A stretch of DNA of 19,635 bases from Syntrophomonadaceae bacterium (GCA_028698695.1 JAQVWB010000011.1:1-19635), one strand, 5' to 3'; positions 6,863 to 15,372 are shown, counted from the first letter of the stretch. Notes: a model not told the origin generated them from the sequence alone. Numbers and translations: made by a program.

Positions 6863-8209
6863 ATGTATAATTTTAAAATGGTTCAGATAAAATATGCCGA
6901 CCAGGTTGAACCCGATTATTTGTGGCTTAATAAGGACCTTGCCAAAACAATTTCCCTCCCGGAAGATAATCACATTGAGCTTCATGTAGGACAACTTAAA
7001 CGACTCTTCAAAGTAGTAATATCCAATAATATTAAGGATAATCAAATACTGCTTCATCCTACTATTATCAAACAGTTATGCCTGACTTCAGAGCATGATT
7101 ACGGTATCAGGATTATAAACAATGTTATTTATCTGGGACCGGTAGTAGGAATTATGGCTGATATTTACAATGAAAACGGGAAAATATTTGGCGGTCAAAC
7201 CTTGTTTATCAAGCAATTATTAACTGCTGGCCGGGAAATAGGTGAATTATGTTTTGCTTTTAGTCCCCTTAGTATTAACTGGAATCGCAATACTATTAAC
7301 GGTTATACCTATGTAAAAAACAGTTGGAAAAAAGCAGTTTTCCCCCTCCCGGATGTTGTTTATCCGCGTACAAGAGGCTTTTCACCGGTAAAAATGAGTA
7401 TCCGTCAAAAACTGAATGCCCAAGGGGTCAAATTATTTAATCCGGTTCTGGTAGGGAAATGGAATACTTATAAAATTTTATGCAAAAATCAGTCCTTATC
7501 CGATTATCTTCCTGATACCCGCTTATTTAACAAGTTTTCCCTAATAGATACTATGACACGAAGTTACCAGGCTGTATATCTTAAACCAGTTAATGGTTCC
7601 CAGGGCAGGAACATCATAAGGGTCGAAAGATACAAAAATCGGGGTTATTATTATCAGTTTGAGGTTAATAAACATACTGTAAAAGGGAGTGCACAGAGTC
7701 TGGAACAACTACAGTCCGTTCTAAAGCCAGTCATAGGTAACCGCACTTATATTATCCAAAGACAAATAAAACTATTAAGAGATAAAGATAGAATTGTGGA
7801 TTTAAGGATCCTGGTTCAAAAGGACCATACCGGTGAGTGGGTAATTACAGGCATAGCCGGTCGGGTGGGAAAAGAAGGTTCCATAACAACAAATATATCC
7901 GCAGGCGGTAATGGCTGCCGATTGGATAAACTTTTATGCAGTAATTTTACTGACAACCAGCAGCAACAAAACATAAAAGCTCTGGTTGAATATATAGCTC
8001 TTGAATCAGCTAAAAGTCTGGAGGCCAGTATTGGCCTGAGCGGAGAAATGGGTGTTGATATTGGTATAGACAGATGGGGTAAGCCCTGGTTCATTGAAGC
8101 AAATTTAAGACCGGCCCGGCATATTTTTAATATTCTTAATGATCGAGCTACCAGATTAAAATCAGTGGAAAGACCTATGTTGTACTGCCGTTTCCTAAGC
8201 GGCTTTTAA
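6863..8209 (+). CDS. YheC/YheD-type ATP-grasp protein, paralogue 1
   Basis: This 448-residue protein belongs to the ATP-grasp family that includes the endospore-associated YheC and YheD of Bacillus. The N-terminal part (about 15-100) ends in the family-typical YLGPVVGI (90-97). The ATP-grasp core shows LKPVNGSQGRNI (240-251) with Lys241 and a glycine loop, VDLR (312-315), and the metal-binding end MGVDIGIDRWG (396-406) followed by EANLRP (412-417) with Glu412 and Asn414. These residues suggest a working ATP-dependent carboxylate-amine ligase; the product is unknown. It differs from paralogues 2 and 3 in having EANLRP instead of E(V/I)NSKP and a different stretch before DLR. The ATG at 6863 is chosen because GGTGGAG precedes it; an in-frame ATG at 6800 lies inside the presumed promoter. 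Paralogue 2 follows after 12 bases. Confidence 0.85.
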   Translation: MYNFKMVQIKYADQVEPDYLWLNKDLAKTISLPEDNHIELHVGQLKRLFKVVISNNIKDNQILLHPTIIKQLCLTSEHDYGIRIINNVIYLGPVVGIMADIYNENGKIFGGQTLFIKQLLTAGREIGELCFAFSPLSINWNRNTINGYTYVKNSWKKAVFPLPDVVYPRTRGFSPVKMSIRQKLNAQGVKLFNPVLVGKWNTYKILCKNQSLSDYLPDTRLFNKFSLIDTMTRSYQAVYLKPVNGSQGRNIIRVERYKNRGYYYQFEVNKHTVKGSAQSLEQLQSVLKPVIGNRTYIIQRQIKLLRDKDRIVDLRILVQKDHTGEWVITGIAGRVGKEGSITTNISAGGNGCRLDKLLCSNFTDNQQQQNIKALVEYIALESAKSLEASIGLSGEMGVDIGIDRWGKPWFIEANLRPARHIFNILNDRATRLKSVERPMLYCRFLSGF

Positions 8210-8221
8210 GGGAGGACTGGT

Positions 8222-9559
8222 GTGAAAATTACTGGCAGGATCACTATTGCTGAATCGTTAGCGAAGGAACTGAATATACCACTTTATAAACATATTATGG
8301 TGCGCTCCGGGAGTCTGAAAGTATATGCTGAATTAGTTTTGAGCAACAAAGTTTCAGGTGGTTATCAGCTTTCATCCGATTTAGCGCAGACACTTCACCT
8401 TCATTCCAGAAAAAAACTATTAATACGCTATGACCACTTTCTGAATATGCTTCATTTAGGACCAACGATAGGAATTCTGACTACTTCTTTACGTAATGAA
8501 TCTGATTATGAGCCTACCAGTCTGCAAGCTGAACTTATGTTCTTAAGTAAAATCGGTAACACTCTCCCTGGTCAGATATATATATTTACCCCTTCTTCAG
8601 TAAATTGGTCCAACTTGACTGTACGAGGTTATTATTACCGTCAAACCACCGCCAATAGCGGAATATGGTTATCCGCTATTTTCCCTCTGCCTGATGTAGT
8701 TTATGATCGGGTTTCCACTCGTACAGGAGAATTGCGTACAATGATTCGTAACACGAAAAAACAGCTCATGTGCATGGAAGATGTAAAGTATTTTAATCCG
8801 TCATTTTTAAACAAATGGAAAGTTCATCAGATGATGATGACTAATTCTGAATTACATCAATATTTACCTGAAACCATGGAATTGAACCTTAATAATCTCG
8901 AATTCATGTTAAGCAAACATAACGTACTTTATTTAAAGCCAGGCAATGGAAGTTTGGGTATGGGTATAATAAGGGTAGTTCGTGATAGTAACGGGGGACT
9001 AAAATATGTAGTACATCGTCGTAAAAGAATTCGCGGACAGGCAGATTCAGCCAAACAGCTTTTAAGCAAAACCAGAGTTTACCGAGATGATCGTCCTTAT
9101 ATTGTTCAACAGGGGATTGCGCTGGCTACTTTCAGAGGCTGTCCTTTTGATTTACGCATTATATTTCAAAAAAACCGCCATGGAAAATGGCAAATCAGCA
9201 AAAAGTTTGTTCGAGTAGCTCCACCAGGCAGTTCAGTTGCTAATTTGAGCAGTGGCGGAACTGCTGAAACCAGTAGAAAAGTTATGAATGTATTATTTAA
9301 AAACAAAGATATTATTGAAGAAAAAAACCTCGAGATATATAATTTTTCTCTGACTCTGGCTAAAACACTGGAGTTATCCAGTGGTCAAATATTTGGTGAA
9401 TTGGGGTTGGATATCGGTATTGATAAACAAGGCGGGTTATGGTTAATAGAGGTTAATTCCAAACCGCGAAAAACTACTGAAACCGGCTTTTCTAAAGTTA
9501 TTATGAAAAATACTTTTATGCGCCCTCTGGAATATAGTACTTATCTGGCTGGTTTTTAG
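8222..9559 (+). CDS. YheC/YheD-type ATP-grasp protein, paralogue 2
   Basis: This 445-residue protein starts with GTG, preceded by AAGGGAGGA. The N-terminal domain (about 5-85) ends in HLGPTIGI (78-85). The ATP-grasp signatures are LKPGNGSLGMGII (238-250), PFDLRIIFQK (308-317), SSGG (343-346), LGLDIGIDKQG (394-404) and IEVNSKP (409-415), so Lys239, Asp310, Arg312, Asp397, Glu410 and Asn412 are present. By family it is an endospore-associated ligase of unknown product. It forms a tandem pair with paralogue 1, as yheC and yheD do in Bacillus, and presumably shares its promoter. It resembles the distant paralogue 3 more closely (both have GIxLAT before DLR and NSKP at the end) than its direct neighbour, so the pair is not a recent duplication. 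Confidence 0.86.
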   Translation: MKITGRITIAESLAKELNIPLYKHIMVRSGSLKVYAELVLSNKVSGGYQLSSDLAQTLHLHSRKKLLIRYDHFLNMLHLGPTIGILTTSLRNESDYEPTSLQAELMFLSKIGNTLPGQIYIFTPSSVNWSNLTVRGYYYRQTTANSGIWLSAIFPLPDVVYDRVSTRTGELRTMIRNTKKQLMCMEDVKYFNPSFLNKWKVHQMMMTNSELHQYLPETMELNLNNLEFMLSKHNVLYLKPGNGSLGMGIIRVVRDSNGGLKYVVHRRKRIRGQADSAKQLLSKTRVYRDDRPYIVQQGIALATFRGCPFDLRIIFQKNRHGKWQISKKFVRVAPPGSSVANLSSGGTAETSRKVMNVLFKNKDIIEEKNLEIYNFSLTLAKTLELSSGQIFGELGLDIGIDKQGGLWLIEVNSKPRKTTETGFSKVIMKNTFMRPLEYSTYLAGF

Positions 9560-9696
9560 ATATATAATTTTATGTTTTTAATTATAACAACAGGAAATAT
9601 GAAAGGTATGCCGAATATTTCGATTATAAACTAATTTTTTAAGGTACAATATGATTAGATAGTTCACTTGCTCATTATTTTAGGGAGGTTCGGACA
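9560..9696 (+). promoter_or_regulatory. Intergenic leader of the phosphofructokinase operon
   Basis: This 137-base gap is strongly AT-rich. A candidate -10 TACAAT lies at 9645-9650, but the matching -35 region (around 9621-9628) is weak. The ribosome binding site GGGAGG sits ahead of the ATG at 9697. Just after the upstream stop an AT-only inverted repeat (TATAATT ... AATTATA) occurs, which is too weak to call as a terminator. No gene is visible in the gap. Confidence 0.35.
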
Positions 9697-10788
9697 ATGC
9701 AACCAATTAAACGGATTGGTCTATTAACTGGCGGGGGAGATTGTCCAGGATTAAATGCTGTTATTCGGGCTGTAACTAAAACTGCAATTAATCTACATGG
9801 CATAGAGGTTTTCGGATTTTTAGACGGGTTTAAGGGGTTAGTAAACAATAACTTCATTAAATTAGACTTGGAACGGGTATCCGGTATTGCACACACCGGA
9901 GGTACAATTCTGGGAACCACTAATCGCGACAATCCATTTCGTTATTATTCTATAGAAGATGGTAAAGAAATTTACCGTGATGAATCTGATCGGGCTATAG
10001 ATAATATCAATTGTCTGGGATTAGATGGGTTAATCGTTATTGGCGGTGATGGCAGTCTTAATATTGCTCATTTGTTCAGTCAAAAAGGAGTTCCGATTGT
10101 TGGCGTACCCAAGACGATTGATAACGACCTGTCGGCAACCGAAGTAACCTTTGGTTTTCATACTGCGGTAAATACTGCATCTGAAGCATTAGATAAACTC
10201 CATACTACAGCTGAATCGCACCATCGCGTAATGGTATTGGAAGTCATGGGGCGTTATGCTGGTTGGATTGCTCTATATGCCGGTCTTTCCGGTGGGGCCG
10301 ATGTTATTTTGATGCCTGAAATTCCTTATCACCTGGATTCAGTGATTGAAAAAATTAATTATAGATACACGCTGGACAAGAAGTTCAGTATTATTGTTAT
10401 TGCTGAAGGTGCCAAACCAGTCGATGGCGAGATGGTAGTTAGCAAGATGGTCGCCGGAAGCCATGATCCAATTAGATTGGGTGGTATTGGTCAAAAATTG
10501 GCTAATGATATAGAAACAACAACTGGTATTGAATCGCGTGTTACTGTACTGGGTCATTTACAAAGAGGCGGAGGCCCCATTCCTTATGACCGTATTCTAT
10601 CTACCCGCTACGGGGTAGCAGCAGTTGAACAATTGGTGTCCGGTAATTCCGATGTTATGGTAAGCTTAAAAAACAATGTTATTACTCCAGTTCCATTAGT
10701 TGAAGCTATTCGTGAGATAAGAAATGTTCCAGTGGACAGTGATATTGTTCTGGCAGCAAAGGCTTTAGGAATCAGCTTTGGTGATTAA
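9697..10788 (+). CDS. pfkA: 6-phosphofructokinase, mixed-substrate (group III) type
   Basis: This 363-residue enzyme phosphorylates fructose 6-phosphate to the 1,6-bisphosphate in glycolysis. It carries GGGDCPGLNAVIRA (12-25), ILGTTNRDNPF (71-81), GGDGS (116-120), PKTIDNDL (138-145) with the catalytic base Asp142, and MGRYAGWIAL (184-193). Two positions decide phosphoryl donor use in this family: Gly119, equivalent to E. coli Gly104 and typical of ATP enzymes, and Lys139, equivalent to E. coli Gly124 and typical of PPi enzymes. The Gly/Lys mix matches the group called mixed-substrate PFK, whose members include both ATP- and PPi-users, so the donor is not settled by sequence. GGGAGG precedes the ATG. 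A sigma-54 activator follows after 21 bases, and the two probably share a transcript. Confidence 0.93.
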   Translation: MQPIKRIGLLTGGGDCPGLNAVIRAVTKTAINLHGIEVFGFLDGFKGLVNNNFIKLDLERVSGIAHTGGTILGTTNRDNPFRYYSIEDGKEIYRDESDRAIDNINCLGLDGLIVIGGDGSLNIAHLFSQKGVPIVGVPKTIDNDLSATEVTFGFHTAVNTASEALDKLHTTAESHHRVMVLEVMGRYAGWIALYAGLSGGADVILMPEIPYHLDSVIEKINYRYTLDKKFSIIVIAEGAKPVDGEMVVSKMVAGSHDPIRLGGIGQKLANDIETTTGIESRVTVLGHLQRGGGPIPYDRILSTRYGVAAVEQLVSGNSDVMVSLKNNVITPVPLVEAIREIRNVPVDSDIVLAAKALGISFGD

Positions 10789-10809
10789 TATAGCGGGAAG
10801 GTGTAACCA

Positions 10810-12438
10810 TTGTTAGTCAGCGAGATAATGCGAAAGGATTTCTATACCCTGCATGTAGATGATACTCTGGGACATGCCTGTGAAATTATGGACACTTATC
10901 GACTTTATGGGGCACCTGTTGTTGATGATAACAAGGTTATTCAGGGTATATTTACACGGCCTCATTTAATCAGAGCTTTTATACAGGGTCATGAATTAAA
11001 TACCCCTATAGAAAAACTCATGCAGCAATCAGCCATTACTATTGATGTTGATTCTGATTTTAGTGAGGCTATCAAACTGTTTGTTGATTATGGTTATCAT
11101 AATATTCCGGTCAAGGATAGCAATAATATCCTGGTGGGGGTGCTTTTATCTTCAGATTTACTGCAAATTGCCACGCAGGAATTTTATCGTTTATTCGGTA
11201 CTCACCGATTTGATTATTTAGGTAATGCAATGATTGGAATTGATTCCAAAGGATATATTCGTTCAGTCAGCGAAACTGCCCGAAGTGTCTTTGGTCCCAA
11301 AGCTTCATCAATAATCAATAAGCATGTATTTGAGACCATCCCTCTATTGGAGAATATAAGCACTGAAATATTATCAGATGCGCAAAAATCGCAGGAATTA
11401 TATAGCCAACTCAGTATCGCTCAAAAAAGAGTTGAATATTATAGAAACGAATTACAAACTGCCCGCGGAGGCAAATACACTTTTTCAGAAGTTATTGGCA
11501 TGTCGCCACAAATGAAAAAAATGAGGGTTCTGGCTGCACAGGCAGCCAAAACCACTTCAACAGTTTTAATTCGTGGGGAAAGCGGTACGGGCAAGGAATT
11601 GCTGGCTCAGGCTATTCATAATGCCAGTCCCCGTTGCAATGAACCACTTATAAAAGTAAACTGTGCGGCCATTCCGGAGAGTTTAATGGAGTCGGAACTA
11701 TTTGGTTATTGTGATGGTGCTTTTACTGGAGCAGTTAAAGGAGGAAAACCTGGTAAATTCGAATTGGCTCATGGCGGGTCCATATTTCTTGATGAGATAG
11801 GGGACATGCATCCCTCTTTACAGGCTAAACTCTTGAGGGTATTACAGGAGTTTGAATTTGAACGCCTGGGAGGAACTAAAACTATAAATGTTGATGTTCG
11901 GGTTATTGCAGCAACTAATCGTAATTTAAAAGACTTGATTGCTCGCGGAAATTTCCGGAAAGATCTTTTTTATCGTCTTAATGTAATTGATATTGAAACT
12001 GTCCCGCTTAGGGAACGTCGTGAAGATATTGATTATTTAACTGATTATCTGGTTGAAAAAATAGCTGATCGCCTTAATGTTACAGTCACCGGTATTGATG
12101 ATTCAGCCAGGCGTGTTTTAAAGGAATATGATTATCCGGGTAATGTCCGGGAGCTTGAAAATATCTTGGAACGGGCAGTAAATATAATTAATGGAGAAAC
12201 TGATGTAATAAAGGCAGAGCATCTGGCCTACCTGGCAAAAGATTTTAATATATCATCAGCTGAACCTTATTCATCTGCTTTTGACCAAACTCTGGAGGAA
12301 GTTATGCACAAAGCTGAAAAAGAAGCGATATTACAGGCATTAACGCAAACCAGTGGTAATCGTAATGAAGCAGCTAAACTACTAAATATACACCGTTCGT
12401 TATTATATAAGAAACTTAAAAAACATGAGATATCATAG
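10810..12438 (+). CDS. Sigma-54-dependent transcription activator with tandem CBS and PAS sensor domains
   Basis: This 542-residue regulator has, in order, two CBS domains (about 1-57 and 62-120), a PAS domain (about 128-185), a short coiled-coil linker (about 186-217), a sigma-54 AAA+ domain (about 223-455) and a Fis-type helix-turn-helix (515-536). The AAA+ part has Walker A GESGTGKE (256-263), the sigma-54-contacting GAFTGA (303-308), Walker B FLDEIGD (326-332), FRKDLFYRL (382-390) and YPGNVRELEN (442-451), so it should drive open-complex formation by sigma-54 polymerase. CBS pairs commonly bind adenine nucleotides and PAS domains sense ligands or redox, so control by energy state is plausible inference. 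The start is TTG, supported by GGGAAGG at 10795-10801 and by the CBS homology starting at residue 1. It lies between pfkA and a hydroxyacyl-CoA dehydrogenase, which may be among its targets. Confidence 0.9.
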   Translation: MLVSEIMRKDFYTLHVDDTLGHACEIMDTYRLYGAPVVDDNKVIQGIFTRPHLIRAFIQGHELNTPIEKLMQQSAITIDVDSDFSEAIKLFVDYGYHNIPVKDSNNILVGVLLSSDLLQIATQEFYRLFGTHRFDYLGNAMIGIDSKGYIRSVSETARSVFGPKASSIINKHVFETIPLLENISTEILSDAQKSQELYSQLSIAQKRVEYYRNELQTARGGKYTFSEVIGMSPQMKKMRVLAAQAAKTTSTVLIRGESGTGKELLAQAIHNASPRCNEPLIKVNCAAIPESLMESELFGYCDGAFTGAVKGGKPGKFELAHGGSIFLDEIGDMHPSLQAKLLRVLQEFEFERLGGTKTINVDVRVIAATNRNLKDLIARGNFRKDLFYRLNVIDIETVPLRERREDIDYLTDYLVEKIADRLNVTVTGIDDSARRVLKEYDYPGNVRELENILERAVNIINGETDVIKAEHLAYLAKDFNISSAEPYSSAFDQTLEEVMHKAEKEAILQALTQTSGNRNEAAKLLNIHRSLLYKKLKKHEIS

Positions 12439-12460
12439 CCGGGTGAGGGGGAGATAGTTA

Positions 12461-13354
12461 ATGAAAACAGTTGCGATCCTGGGCTCAGGAATTATGGGCG
12501 CAGGAATTGCGCAGGTTGCTGCGCAGGCTGGTCTTTCAGTTATTTTGCGGGATCTGCAAATGGGTATAGTCAAAGATGGTTTGGTAACAATTGAGCAAAA
12601 CCTTGATAAAATGATAAAACGAGGCTCTCTTTTAGCAGATGAAAAGCCAAAAATTTTAGATAGGATCAATGTAACTACAGATTTAACCGATGTTCAGAAT
12701 TCTGATTTGGTGATAGAAGCTGTGGTTGAGAATATGGCAGTTAAAAAACAGATTTTTGCTGAGCTGGACCATATTTGTTCAGATCATACGATTTTGGCTA
12801 CTAATACCTCATCACTGTCTATTACAGAAATTGCTGCATCTACTAAACGACCTGACCGGGTTTTGGGTATGCATTTTTTTAACCCGGTACCTCAAATGCG
12901 CCTGGTTGAGTTAGTTAAAGGAATAGAGACTTCAGACCAGACCATAGATATTGCCCGAAATTTTACTAATTTGATTGGTAAGGATGAAGTAGTTGTAAAC
13001 CGTGAAAGTCCGGGGTTTATTGTTAATCGCATCTTAATGCCATTTATGAATGAGGCCATTTTTATTTTTGGTGATGGATTGGCTACTCCTGAAGAGATCG
13101 ACACTGCTATGAAACTGGGTGCCGGAATGCCAATGGGACCTTTGGAATTAGCTGATATGATTGGTCTGGATATTGTTCATGCTGCGATTCTGGTGTTTTA
13201 TAATGAGTTTCGGGATCCCAAATATCGGCCTCATACAATTTTATCAACCTATATTCGTGCCGGTTATTACGGTAGAAAAAGCGGAAAGGGGTTTTATAAT
13301 TATAATATAAATAATACAGATATAATTATGGGGGGGAGTAATTATGATAGTTAG
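12461..13354 (+). CDS. hbd: 3-hydroxyacyl-CoA (3-hydroxybutyryl-CoA type) dehydrogenase
   Basis: This 297-residue protein is the short, stand-alone 3-hydroxyacyl-CoA dehydrogenase that interconverts 3-hydroxybutyryl-CoA and acetoacetyl-CoA with NAD(P). The Rossmann signature GSGIMGAGIAQ (8-18) opens the protein. Catalytic and substrate residues are Ser117 in NTSSLS, His138 in GMHFFNPVP (136-144), Glu150 in RLVELVKG and Asn188 in GFIVNR (185-190). MGPLELADMIGLD (225-237) and GRKSGKGFY (271-279) mark the C-terminal helical domain. It is slightly longer than the usual 280-odd residues because of a tail rich in Asn, which coincides with the start of the next gene (11-base overlap). The ribosome binding site is GGGGGAGA. 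In a butyrate-forming or butyrate-oxidising anaerobe this is a central enzyme; direction cannot be inferred. Confidence 0.93.
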   Translation: MKTVAILGSGIMGAGIAQVAAQAGLSVILRDLQMGIVKDGLVTIEQNLDKMIKRGSLLADEKPKILDRINVTTDLTDVQNSDLVIEAVVENMAVKKQIFAELDHICSDHTILATNTSSLSITEIAASTKRPDRVLGMHFFNPVPQMRLVELVKGIETSDQTIDIARNFTNLIGKDEVVVNRESPGFIVNRILMPFMNEAIFIFGDGLATPEEIDTAMKLGAGMPMGPLELADMIGLDIVHAAILVFYNEFRDPKYRPHTILSTYIRAGYYGRKSGKGFYNYNINNTDIIMGGSNYDS

Positions 13355-14171
13355 ACCAGTTCGTACAATCGGAGCATGGTTTGGCCTGATTATGGGGACA
13401 ATTGTATTTACTTTTACATTGTGGGGTATCGGGTTTTCGTTGGGACCCGGGGATGAAAGTTTAAAGATACTGCTATATATACCTGCCTTTTTATTTATTG
13501 GTATATTTTCTGTTCTGGTATTAGGTGCCTTTACGATGACTTATCGTATTAAAGATGATACGCTAATCATTTATTGGGGCTTTCGCAGTCATAAGATACC
13601 TTTCAGTGAAATCAACGAAATCAATCAAATAACCGGCAGGAGTAATTTATACTCAATATTAGGTTTCAGTTGGCCGGGTTATATGATTGGTTTATACAAC
13701 TCCAAAGGGCTGGGTCCGGTTAGAATGTACGCTACCAACACCCAAAATGGCTATTATTATATAAAAACTAATTTAGGGTTATATGGCATCACCCCACGCA
13801 AGCCGGAATTCATCGAGGAACTTGCCGCGCAAACCGGGAAAGATATTGAAATAATCGATATGGAAGCAATGCCCAAATCCCAGAGAGGTCAACTAATGTG
13901 TGAAGATGGATATTATAACTTGCTGTACAAGATTAATATTATATTATTGGTAGTTTTTGCTCTTTATTTAGCTATATTTTTCCCGGGGTCAGGGGCATCC
14001 AGTTTTGTGGTTTTACTATTAGTATTAGCATTGGCTTTGTTCTTCTTTAATATAGGTAATGCAGCCCGATTATATCATTTTAGTGATCAGGGAGGATACT
14101 TTTTATTATTACTGGGTATAGCTGTAACCGGTACTTTTATTATATTATCATTATCGGAAATATCATTATGA
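13344..14171 (+). CDS. Membrane protein with bacterial PH-like domain
   Basis: This 275-residue protein has two N-terminal membrane segments (about 8-30 and 40-64), a central soluble domain (about 66-168) and three C-terminal membrane segments (about 190-212, 215-237 and 250-272). The central domain looks like a bacterial PH (bPH) domain, with YRIKDDTLIIYWG (67-79), KIPFSEINEI, GLYNSKGLGPVRMYAT and a closing ITPRKPEFIEEL stretch. The domain call is by pattern only. Such proteins sit in the inner membrane and have no well-defined role. The start codon lies inside the end of the dehydrogenase gene, with a seven-G plus AG ribosome binding site (13330-13338) also inside that gene, so translation is probably coupled. 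A terminator follows at 14199. Confidence 0.78.
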   Translation: MIVRPVRTIGAWFGLIMGTIVFTFTLWGIGFSLGPGDESLKILLYIPAFLFIGIFSVLVLGAFTMTYRIKDDTLIIYWGFRSHKIPFSEINEINQITGRSNLYSILGFSWPGYMIGLYNSKGLGPVRMYATNTQNGYYYIKTNLGLYGITPRKPEFIEELAAQTGKDIEIIDMEAMPKSQRGQLMCEDGYYNLLYKINIILLVVFALYLAIFFPGSGASSFVVLLLVLALALFFFNIGNAARLYHFSDQGGYFLLLLGIAVTGTFIILSLSEISL

Positions 14172-14198
14172 TGACAACATTCAAAATAAGTTTAATTT

Positions 14199-14219
14199 GA
14201 GCCCATAAGGGCTCTTTTT
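14199..14219 (+). terminator. Rho-independent terminator
   Basis: A perfect six-base-pair stem GAGCCC/GGGCTC (14199-14204 and 14209-14214) with an ATAA loop is followed by five T and more T/A-rich sequence. It lies 27 bases after the stop of the PH-domain protein and closes the pfkA-to-PH operon before the promoter of the next unit. Confidence 0.88.
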
Positions 14220-14232
14220 ATTTAAAGTATCA

Positions 14233-14262
14233 CTGGCAATTAATATTATGGAAGACTATAAT
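14233..14262 (+). promoter_or_regulatory. Sigma-A type promoter for the GTPase-trkAH unit
   Basis: A perfect -10 TATAAT at 14257-14262 stands 18 bases after CTGGCA at 14233-14238, which matches four of six bases of the -35 consensus. It lies between the terminator at 14199-14219 and the ATG at 14295, giving a short leader of about 25 bases that contains the ribosome binding site AAGGAAAGGA. Confidence 0.65.
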
Positions 14263-14294
14263 ATGTTTTGAACTCAAGGAAAGGAAATAATACT

Positions 14295-15359
14295 ATGCAA
14301 TTAGGTATAATTGGTTTGCCTATGGTTGGTAAATCTACCCTATTTCAATTATTAAGTGAAAACCAGGGTAAACAGATTACAGCAGGAAAAACTAATACTG
14401 CTATGGCCAGAATACCGGATGAAAGAATGGATTTTCTGTCTGAGCATTATCATCCGCGCAAAACAACCTATGCCCATCTGGAATTAATTGATATTCCAGG
14501 TTTATCTCCTACCGGGGAAAAAAGCAGTAATATATTTTTAGATACGGTAAGAAAAGCCGATGCGCTTTTACATGTGGTTCGAGTTTTTGATGATCCTTCA
14601 GTACCGTTAACCACCGATGGTATAAATCCCTGGCATGATATTGAATTGGTCAATTATGAACTGCTACTGGCAGATTTGGATTTAATTGAAAAAAGAATTG
14701 ATCGAATTAATGCCAGTAAAAAGAAACCTGATTCCGAAAAGGAATTGGAATTTCTTAATAAACTTAAAAATACAGTAGAAGATGGTCAACCTATTTCGTC
14801 AATTGAGTTTAATACTGAAGAAAAAGAATTTCTAAACACCTATCAATTTTTAACTATCAAACCCATGTTAATCTGCCTGAATTTATCAGAAGATGATATG
14901 TTGACCGGCAATTATGCTGGTAAGGATCAAGTATTAAGATATGGGCAGGATTTTAATATTCCGATTGTAGAAATTTCCGCCTCTATTGAAAGTGAAATCG
15001 CCCAACTGGATGCGGAAGAACAGGAATTGTTTATGCAGGATTTAGGTATAACCGAGTCAGGTTTGATAAAAATATCACGCAGTATGTATGAAAAGTTGGG
15101 TTTGATTTCATTTTTTACAGTGGGAGAAGATGAAGTGAAAGCCTGGACTATAAACAAAGGTTTAAATGCACGCAAGGCAGCCGGCAAAATTCATTCTGAT
15201 ATTGAAAGAGGGTTTATCCGTGCTGAGGTTGTCGAGTACGATGCTTTTAAAGAATGTGGCAATATGAACGCAGTAAAAGAAAAGGGGTTATTTCGTTTAG
15301 AGGGTAAGGATTACATTATTCAAGATGGCGATATTGTCCACTTCCGTTTTAATGTATAA
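14295..15359 (+). CDS. ychF: YchF/Ola1-type translation-associated GTPase
   Basis: This 354-residue protein is the YchF (OBG-family) P-loop NTPase, which binds ribosomes and in characterised members prefers ATP. The G1 loop is GLPMVGKST (7-15), the G3 region is DIPGL (65-69), and the G4 position reads NLSE, the NxxE form typical of YchF rather than NKxD. A helical insertion with charged residues follows the first half of the G domain. The C-terminal TGS-type domain is marked by FFTVGEDEVKAW, GKIHSDIERGFI and IIQDGDIVHFRF. G1 has Met where the family usually has Asn (GLPNVGKST). The length is close to the usual 360-odd residues. The ATG at 14295 is preferred over a TTG at 14268 because AAGGAAAGGA at 14276-14285 precedes it and homology starts there. 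TrkA follows after 13 bases. Confidence 0.93.
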   Translation: MQLGIIGLPMVGKSTLFQLLSENQGKQITAGKTNTAMARIPDERMDFLSEHYHPRKTTYAHLELIDIPGLSPTGEKSSNIFLDTVRKADALLHVVRVFDDPSVPLTTDGINPWHDIELVNYELLLADLDLIEKRIDRINASKKKPDSEKELEFLNKLKNTVEDGQPISSIEFNTEEKEFLNTYQFLTIKPMLICLNLSEDDMLTGNYAGKDQVLRYGQDFNIPIVEISASIESEIAQLDAEEQELFMQDLGITESGLIKISRSMYEKLGLISFFTVGEDEVKAWTINKGLNARKAAGKIHSDIERGFIRAEVVEYDAFKECGNMNAVKEKGLFRLEGKDYIIQDGDIVHFRFNV

Positions 15360-15372
15360 GGTGGGTAAATAG

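Noticed and set aside
9562..9592. AT-only inverted repeat after YheC/D paralogue 2 as a terminator
   Set aside because: The seven-base-pair stem has no G-C pair and no clean T run after it, so it would be very unstable.
14233..14250. Possible sigma-54 site (TGGCA followed by AT-rich bases)
   Set aside because: There is no GC doublet at the -12 position; the same bases fit a sigma-A promoter with a perfect TATAAT downstream.
14268..14294. TTG start for the YchF GTPase
   Set aside because: The ribosome binding site AAGGAAAGGA falls inside this extension and homology begins at the ATG at 14295.
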